Origin: CF-13 sp035279665
Lineage (GTDB): Bacteria; Chloroflexota; Dormibacteria; CF-121
Length of the DNA: 25,490 bases
Assembly (NCBI GenBank): GCA_035279665.1
Contig: DATEHI010000157.1
Location: 1-25,490 of the forward strand
Direction: 5' to 3'
The first letter of the stretch is position 1; each line of letters starts with the position of its first letter. The notes beneath the pieces are model-generated. The model saw nothing but the letters and a program-made list of their open reading frames with translations. It was not told the DNA's origin and made no database searches. Positions 20,956-25,490 of the stretch are shown here, in pieces. The position numbers and the translations under genes are program-made.

Positions 20956-21954
20956 ATGAGCGAACCGGCGGCCGGCCGCCGCCTGATGGTGAGTACCGTC
21001 GACTACCACACTGCCGGCGAACCCTTTCGCATCGTCAGCGGTGGCGTCCCGTCCCTGCGCGGACGCACCATGCTCGAGAAGCGGCGCTACGCGCTCGACC
21101 ACTTCGACGAGATCCGCCAACTTCTCGTCTTCGAGCCACGTGGTCACGCGGACATGTACGGCGGGTTCGTTACGGAGCCGGAAGACGGGGGCGCCCAGCT
21201 TGGGGTGGTCTTCTTCCATAACGCGGGGTATAGCACGGCCTGCGGCCACGGCACGATCGCGCTGGTGACCTGGGCAATCGACGCGGCCATCGTCCCGGCC
21301 GTCGGGCCATCGGTCGACGTCGTGGTGGACGTGCCCTCGGGTCGCCTGAAAACGGTTGCCACCGTACACGATGGACGAGCTCGCTCCGTGCGATTCCAAA
21401 ACGTCCCGAGCTTTGTGTTGCTCGACGCACTGACCGTGGCCATCGGCGGGCGAAGGATCGAGGTTGCCGTCGCCTATGGCGGCGCCTTCTACGCGATTGT
21501 TGCGGCGGACCGCTTCGAATTGCCGATCGAGCCGGCGTTCGTCCCGCGCTTCATCGAGCTCGGCCGCGAGATCAAGGCTGCCATCGAGGCAGAGCGGGAA
21601 ATCGTCCATCCGCTCCAACCGGAGCTCGCCGGGATCTATGGCGTGATGTTCACGGCAAAAAACCGAAACGTCACGGTCTTTGCGGACGGTGAGGTCGATC
21701 GCTCACCCTGCGGCAGCGGGACTTCGGCGCGGCTCGCCCTTCTCGATCAGCGCGGCGAGCTGGCCCGCGGGGCGACGTTGATGCACGAGAGCGTCATCGG
21801 CGGCCGCTTCGCGTCGCGCGTGGTGGGGGAAACGCGGGTCGCCGATTACCCGGCGGTGATCACCGAGGTCGAGGGGAGCGCGCACCTGACCGGCCATCAC
21901 CAGTTCGTGCTCGAGGCGGACGACCCGATCGGCCTCGGGTTCCTGATCCGTTAG
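20956..21954 (+). CDS. Proline racemase / hydroxyproline epimerase family protein
   Basis: The 332-residue protein has VDYHTAGEPFRIV near its start. The two catalytic cysteines are Cys96 (STACGHGTIAL) and Cys252 (DRSPCGSGTSAR). Both cysteines present indicate a racemase or epimerase rather than a trans-3-hydroxyproline dehydratase, whose second site is Thr. Whether the substrate is proline, 4-hydroxyproline or another imino acid cannot be settled. No companion hydroxyproline-catabolic gene (D-amino-acid oxidase, deaminase, dehydrogenase) lies in the window. The TAG overlaps the TAA of the convergent MarC gene. Confidence 0.92.
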   Translation: MSEPAAGRRLMVSTVDYHTAGEPFRIVSGGVPSLRGRTMLEKRRYALDHFDEIRQLLVFEPRGHADMYGGFVTEPEDGGAQLGVVFFHNAGYSTACGHGTIALVTWAIDAAIVPAVGPSVDVVVDVPSGRLKTVATVHDGRARSVRFQNVPSFVLLDALTVAIGGRRIEVAVAYGGAFYAIVAADRFELPIEPAFVPRFIELGREIKAAIEAEREIVHPLQPELAGIYGVMFTAKNRNVTVFADGEVDRSPCGSGTSARLALLDQRGELARGATLMHESVIGGRFASRVVGETRVADYPAVITEVEGSAHLTGHHQFVLEADDPIGLGFLIR

Positions 21955-22547
21955 CGCACCGCGATGATGATCCTCACCGCATCGACGACGAACTGCACCG
22001 CGATCGCCGCGAGAAGCAGGCCCAGCACCCTGGTCAGCAGCTGAATCAGCGCGGGATGCAGCAGCCGCGCGATGCGGGCCGCCAGCATGAGGCCGACGGC
22101 CACCACGACGACCGTGGCGAGGATGCCGAGGATCACGCCCAGCCTTCCGGGCCCGTCCTCGTATCGTCTCGTCAGAACCATCACCGCGGCGATCGCTCCC
22201 GGGCCGGCGAGCAGCGGCGTCGCCAGCGGGACCAGCGCGATGTTCGCGGTTTCCGGTTGCTCCATCTCGTCGCCGCGCAACATCTGCAGGGCGACGAGCA
22301 GTAAGAGCAGGCCACCCGCAATCGTGAGGCTCTCCACCGAGACGTGCAGGTAGTCCAGGATGAGCCGGCCGAAGAGCGCGAAGACCACCACTACGCCGCC
22401 GGCGGCCCCCGCGGCGACGAGCGCGGCGCGGCGGCGTGCGCCTGGGGTATGCCCGGCTGTCAGGCTGATGAAAATCGGAGCGCTGCCCAATGGATCCATG
22501 ATCACGACAAGCGTGGTGAATGCCTCGGCGAACGCCCGCCAATTCAT
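21951..22547 (-). CDS. MarC family integral membrane protein
   Basis: The 198-residue protein has six predicted helices. The signature VVIMDPLGSAPIFISLTAGH (about 14-33) and LVPLATPLLAGPGAIAAVMVL (about 105-125) identify MarC/YhgN. Despite the name, the family has no proven role in antibiotic resistance and its function is unknown. The start ATG at 22547 is preceded by TAGGCT 6 nt upstream and no ribosome site, so the mRNA may be leaderless. It is divergent from DUF2255 with only 40 bp between starts. Confidence 0.93.
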   Translation of the reverse strand: MNWRAFAEAFTTLVVIMDPLGSAPIFISLTAGHTPGARRRAALVAAGAAGGVVVVFALFGRLILDYLHVSVESLTIAGGLLLLLVALQMLRGDEMEQPETANIALVPLATPLLAGPGAIAAVMVLTRRYEDGPGRLGVILGILATVVVVAVGLMLAARIARLLHPALIQLLTRVLGLLLAAIAVQFVVDAVRIIIAVR

Positions 22548-22553
22548 GCCGAC

Positions 22554-22579
22554 AGCCTAACGTCCCGCAGGCATAGCAT
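22554..22579. promoter_or_regulatory. Back-to-back leaderless promoters between MarC and DUF2255
   Basis: Within the 40-bp gap, minus-strand TAGGCT (22559 to 22554) ends 6 nt before the MarC ATG, and plus-strand TAGCAT (22574-22579) ends 8 nt before the DUF2255 ATG. A -35 for each would fall beyond the other's -10, so the two promoters overlap and probably compete. Confidence 0.45.
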
Positions 22580-22587
22580 GAGAAAGG

Positions 22588-22965
22588 ATGGCGAAAACGT
22601 CAGAAGACCTCCTCTGGAAACTGGCGGAAAGCGACGAGGTCCAGATCGGAACCCGGCGCGATGCCAGGTCGCCGCTTCACGGGACGACTATCTGGATCGT
22701 GCCGACGGAATACGGGGTCTACGTCCGTTCCTACAAGGGACGGAAGGGCCGCTGGTACCAGGAGGCGCTCGCGAACCCGCTCGTCACGATCCGGGTCGGG
22801 CGCCGCAAGGTGACCGCGCGCGTTGAGCCCGAGCACAACCCGGTTGTCATCCGCGCCGTCAATGCCGGATTCCGCAAGAAGTATGGTGAGCGCTGGCCGG
22901 ACGAGACCAGGGAGATGCTCAAGCGTTCGATTCTCCCGACGACGCTCCGACTGACAGCGGTCTGA
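22588..22965 (+). CDS. DUF2255 family protein
   Basis: The 125-residue protein has TTIWIVPTEYGVYVRSYKGRKGRWYQEAL (about 33-61, in two parts: a beta strand with YVRS, then GRWYQEAL), which is characteristic of DUF2255. The fold is related to the flavin/F420-binding split barrel, but cofactor use is not established. The ATG at 22588 follows AGAAAGG directly, too close for a normal ribosome site. It is followed by the convergent DUF5996 gene with only 17 nt between stops and no terminator. Confidence 0.85.
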   Translation: MAKTSEDLLWKLAESDEVQIGTRRDARSPLHGTTIWIVPTEYGVYVRSYKGRKGRWYQEALANPLVTIRVGRRKVTARVEPEHNPVVIRAVNAGFRKKYGERWPDETREMLKRSILPTTLRLTAV

Positions 22966-22982
22966 GCGCCGGTCGGCGGAGG

Positions 22983-23906
22983 CTACTGCGAGTCGTAGGG
23001 GATCAGTAGGCCCGGATCCCAGCGCTGGCGGGTTGCCCCCGCCATAAAAGTGGACTCGGCAAAATCGAGGATCGCCTGGCGTGGATGGGGGCTGCGGCGT
23101 ACGGCATCATAGGGAAGGATGAATTCGCCAAGCGCCGGTCTCCAGCCTGCCGCCGCGGGACGCACGGCGGTGCTCTCGATGCCCTGCGGTTTCGGATAGG
23201 CATAGGCGAAGAAAGCCGGCTCGGGCAGCGCGGCATTGCCCGGCCAGAAGCCAACGCAGCACTGCTCGGCATCGCCGCCCACGCGGCGGATGATTCCCCA
23301 TTCTTCAGCAGGCTGCACGGGCCGGCCGGAATACCGCGCCACCGCAAGATCGAACGTGCCCCACCAGAAGGACACCGGGCTGCTCCGGCCGCGAAACCGG
23401 CCCCGGTGCTCTTTGAGGACCAGGTCGATGCGTGCCAGCAGACGCCAGAAGCGATGGGCCGACTCCGGGTCATATGTGGCGTGAACCGTGTCCTCGGAAA
23501 ACCGGATGGGGTTCTCGACCTCCGATGGCATGGTGGTGATCGCGGGGTCGATGCCCAGGGCGTGGAGGCGCCCCATCAGCTCCTGGTAAAAGTCAGCGAC
23601 CGGCCGCGCGTCCAGCGCGACCCGCTCGAGACGACCGTCGTTGACGGCAACGCTGACCTCATGGTTGATGAGATCGACGTCGATTCCGAAGCCGGTCCGG
23701 CCACTCCACATGGGCGACGTCGTCAGCCCTCGCGCCGTCAGGTAGAGGGGCACGTTGGCCCATTGCGGCTCGCGCCGCGTCATGGCGAGACGGACCTTGC
23801 CGATGATCTGCAGTTTCATGTGCAGTGTGTCCATGGTCGGCTTCCACGCCTCGAAGGGCAGCTCGGGCCATTCGGTGACCAATCGGGTCGTGCTGGCCGT
23901 GATCAC
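22983..23906 (-). CDS. DUF5996 family protein
   Basis: The 307-residue protein has WPELPFEAWKPTMDTLHMKLQIIGKVRLA (about 13-41), the stretch VPLYLTARGLTTSPMWSG (about 52-69), and a later GTFDLAVARYSGRP and EQCCVGFWPG. Together these match DUF5996, a common actinobacterial family of unknown function. The GTG at 23906 is 5 nt beyond the amidohydrolase stop; minus-strand TACCAT 7 nt upstream could start a leaderless mRNA. A TTG start a few codons later is also possible. It is the last gene of a minus-strand run starting with the MlrC-type gene. Confidence 0.88.
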   Translation of the reverse strand: MITASTTRLVTEWPELPFEAWKPTMDTLHMKLQIIGKVRLAMTRREPQWANVPLYLTARGLTTSPMWSGRTGFGIDVDLINHEVSVAVNDGRLERVALDARPVADFYQELMGRLHALGIDPAITTMPSEVENPIRFSEDTVHATYDPESAHRFWRLLARIDLVLKEHRGRFRGRSSPVSFWWGTFDLAVARYSGRPVQPAEEWGIIRRVGGDAEQCCVGFWPGNAALPEPAFFAYAYPKPQGIESTAVRPAAAGWRPALGEFILPYDAVRRSPHPRQAILDFAESTFMAGATRQRWDPGLLIPYDSQ

Positions 23907-23911
23907 ACGAC

Positions 23912-24802
23912 CTATGGTATCGAGCCCGCGCCAACGTCGCGCGTCCCGGCTTCGCGTGTTGGTAACCGGTAGATCCGCGTGGCGTTGCTCGCGAAGAACT
24001 TCTCGCGATGTGCCGACGACTGCCCCGCGAGCAGCGCGTCAACCGTCGTCAGCCACCGCTGATAGCCTCCGGCCAGGTTGCACACGGGCCAGTCGCTCCC
24101 GAACAGGACGCGGTCCCAGCCGAAGCAGTCGACCGCCCGCTGGAAGTAGGGCGCGAGATCGTCGACCGTCCACGCCTCGCGGTCGGCTTCGGTCGTCATG
24201 CCGGAGATCTTGCAGGCAACGTTCGGAAACGCGGCCAGCTGTACGAGCTGCGTCCTCCAGGGATCGAGGTGGCGCGCGCGGATCGGCGGCTTACCGAGGT
24301 GGTCGAGGATGAAGCTCACCTCCGGGCACTGGCGAACGAGGTCGATGGCCGCCGGTAGAGACGGATGAAAGAGCACGAGGTCGAAGCTCAAGCCGAATTC
24401 GGCGAGGCGGCGCACGCCGGCCACCACCTCGGGCCGGTCGGGAAAGTCCGGCGGCTCGAATTCGAAGGAGCGTCGCACGCCGACGATGCGTGGGTCGTTC
24501 AGGCTGGCGATCCGCGCGAGATAGCCCGGGAGCTCGGACCGCTCCACGGGAGCCCAGGCCACGATCGCCTTGACGCGGCTCGAACCATCCGCCTGCTCGC
24601 GGAGCCAGGTCAGCTCGGCCATGCCATCGGCGCCGGCCGATGCGGCTTCGATGCAGACCGACGCATCGACGCCCACCTCCGCCGCAACCTGGTCGAAGTC
24701 GCCGGCCGCAAAAGCACGGTTCAGGCCCGGGATGCCATCGAACAGCGGGTAGCGAAGCCGGCCCGTGTCCCAGAGGTGATGGTGGGCATCGACGATGCCC
24801 AC
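23912..24802 (-). CDS. Amidohydrolase family 2 (TIM-barrel lactonase-like) protein
   Basis: The 296-residue protein starts GIVDAHHHLWD (2-12), with the metal-binding H-x-H of the amidohydrolase-2 group. Later motifs are FILDHLGKPPI (about 164-174, metal His), VACKISGM (about 194-201) and DRVLFGSDWPVCNLAGGY (about 228-245) with the catalytic Asp. This is the L-fuconolactonase/4-sulfomuconolactonase-like subfamily, which hydrolyses lactones of sugar acids or aromatic breakdown products. The GTG start at 24802 overlaps the TAG of the MlrC-type gene by one base, so the two enzymes are likely in one pathway. Confidence 0.92.
   Translation of the reverse strand: MGIVDAHHHLWDTGRLRYPLFDGIPGLNRAFAAGDFDQVAAEVGVDASVCIEAASAGADGMAELTWLREQADGSSRVKAIVAWAPVERSELPGYLARIASLNDPRIVGVRRSFEFEPPDFPDRPEVVAGVRRLAEFGLSFDLVLFHPSLPAAIDLVRQCPEVSFILDHLGKPPIRARHLDPWRTQLVQLAAFPNVACKISGMTTEADREAWTVDDLAPYFQRAVDCFGWDRVLFGSDWPVCNLAGGYQRWLTTVDALLAGQSSAHREKFFASNATRIYRLPTREAGTRDVGAGSIP
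23914..23919 (-). promoter_or_regulatory. Possible internal -10 box before DUF5996
   Basis: Minus-strand TACCAT (23919 to 23914) ends 7 nt before the GTG at 23906 and overlaps the amidohydrolase stop codon. It could give DUF5996 its own leaderless transcript. An AGGT within the same gap is a competing weak ribosome site. Confidence 0.3.
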
Positions 24803-25490
24803 TAGGTTGAGGCAGCGGTCGCGGTTGACACGGCGGTTGGAAACTCCGGATCCGGCCCATCGTCATCCAGCGGGAACCACGGACGGCGCGCGCGGGAAAA
24901 GGGCAACGAGCGCATGTCCGGCGCCGTCGGCCCGGGCAGGTCGAGGACGAACTGGCCCTTCATGATGGCCCCGTAAGCGTTGCGGAAGTTCATCATGTTC
25001 TTCGCGCCAACGAATTTCGCCGTCTCGGGATGCAGGCCAGCCGAGCGGTACTGTTCGTCCTTCCAGTCGTAGGTCGGCAGACTTTGCACGAGCAGCTGGA
25101 TGCTGCCGATCTGCAGCACGGACGACGGTCCCATCGAGCCGACGGTTCCGCCGAAGATGCCTCCGCTGTACGTGAACCGGCCGTCGGACGTGCGAAGGAC
25201 GCGGCCGGTGAGGCGACGCGGTTTCCCCCAGCGCGGATCGACGCGGTGGCCCAGATCGACCGTGAGAGTGGAGCCCGCCCCCAGGCGTACGCAGGCCATC
25301 GCGCCTTCGGGGTCGACCACCATCGCCATGGAGGGCTCGGTCAGGCCCCCATCGAGGAGGCCTGTGACGAGATCGATGCTATCCCCGGCGGCCCCTCCGC
25401 CCGTCGTGTCGGCCGTATCTAAAAGGATGATCGGCTTGCCGTCGATCACGCGGCCGCGGCGGACCGCCTCGGCGACGCTGACCGTTTCGA
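24802..25490 (-). CDS. M81 / MlrC C-terminal family protein (partial, cut by window edge)
   Basis: The frame is open from the right edge (25490) to a TAG at 24802, about 228 residues. It holds the MlrC C-terminal domain: PIILLDTADTTGGGAAGDSIDLV (near the window edge, in two parts LLDTADTTGGGA and GDS), then AMVVDPEGAMAC, and near the end FVLDLPGPTAPDMRSLPF. The family includes the microcystin/linear peptide hydrolase MlrC, a Zn enzyme; most members are uncharacterised. The N-terminal domain lies outside the window. An in-frame GTG at 25449 is internal, since the sequence before it continues the same reading. It is translationally coupled to the amidohydrolase. Confidence 0.85.
   Translation of the reverse strand, partial: ETVSVAEAVRRGRVIDGKPIILLDTADTTGGGAAGDSIDLVTGLLDGGLTEPSMAMVVDPEGAMACVRLGAGSTLTVDLGHRVDPRWGKPRRLTGRVLRTSDGRFTYSGGIFGGTVGSMGPSSVLQIGSIQLLVQSLPTYDWKDEQYRSAGLHPETAKFVGAKNMMNFRNAYGAIMKGQFVLDLPGPTAPDMRSLPFSRARRPWFPLDDDGPDPEFPTAVSTATAAST

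Overview
The window is a compact, GC-rich bacterial chromosome segment with about 33 protein genes, short intergenic gaps, many GTG or overlapping starts, and no rRNA, tRNA, CRISPR array, insertion sequence or phage gene that I can see. The gene families (DUF4383, DUF5996, DUF2255, DUF6582, MEDS/anti-sigma proteins, an ApbE/ferric-reductase-like/NuoF-like/ferredoxin set, ArsR+AHSA1 pairs) and the GC bias point to a soil-type Terrabacterium: Actinomycetota, Chloroflexota or a related uncultured phylum such as Candidatus Dormibacterota. No marker gene settles this. Several starts sit 6-8 nt after a TAnnnT -10 box, which suggests frequent leaderless mRNAs.

Layout. 1-3659 (minus): a MerR/cobalamin-binding regulator of the CarH type, a nitroreductase, a YCII protein and an ABC exporter (ATPase plus a permease cut by the window edge). 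The regulator is divergent from a DUF4383 membrane protein at 3791. The gap between them holds a sigma70-like promoter overlapped by two 11-bp TTGTA[C/T]A repeats, as expected for a CarH operator. 4314-5966 (plus): a small secreted protein and an orphan sensor histidine kinase, each followed by a hairpin. 6018-9244 (plus): a tightly coupled five-gene redox operon (small anchored Ser/Thr-rich protein, ApbE flavin transferase, haem-type ferric-reductase-like membrane protein, NuoF-like flavoprotein, CxxHxxC ferredoxin). 9321-9659: a protein made almost wholly of A-V-G-x-V pentads.

9656-10953: an SRPBCC protein divergent from an ArsR+AHSA1 operon. 11068-12995: a partner-switching pair, a Cys-rich/STAS protein overlapping a MEDS+HATPase anti-sigma-type protein. 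13048-14211: a thiolase. 14266-15162 (minus): a membrane-anchored unknown, divergent from 15217-17751: DJ-1/PfpI protein, a DinB-like unknown, a VOC protein and an SDR. 17748-18808 (minus): DUF6582 and a siderophore-interacting flavoprotein, divergent from a Nramp-related transporter (18879-20189) with a non-canonical metal site. 20196-20870 (minus): a 66-aa membrane protein and DoxX. 20956-21954: a proline racemase-family enzyme. 21951-22547 (minus): MarC, back to back with DUF2255 (22588-22965). 22983-25490 (minus): DUF5996, an amidohydrolase and an MlrC-type protein that runs off the right edge.

The points most worth attention are the CarH-like locus with its visible operator, the redox operon whose NuoF-like member lacks one cluster cysteine, the STAS protein without a phosphorylatable serine but with four N-terminal cysteines, the divergent Nramp site, and the recurrent leaderless promoter architecture.
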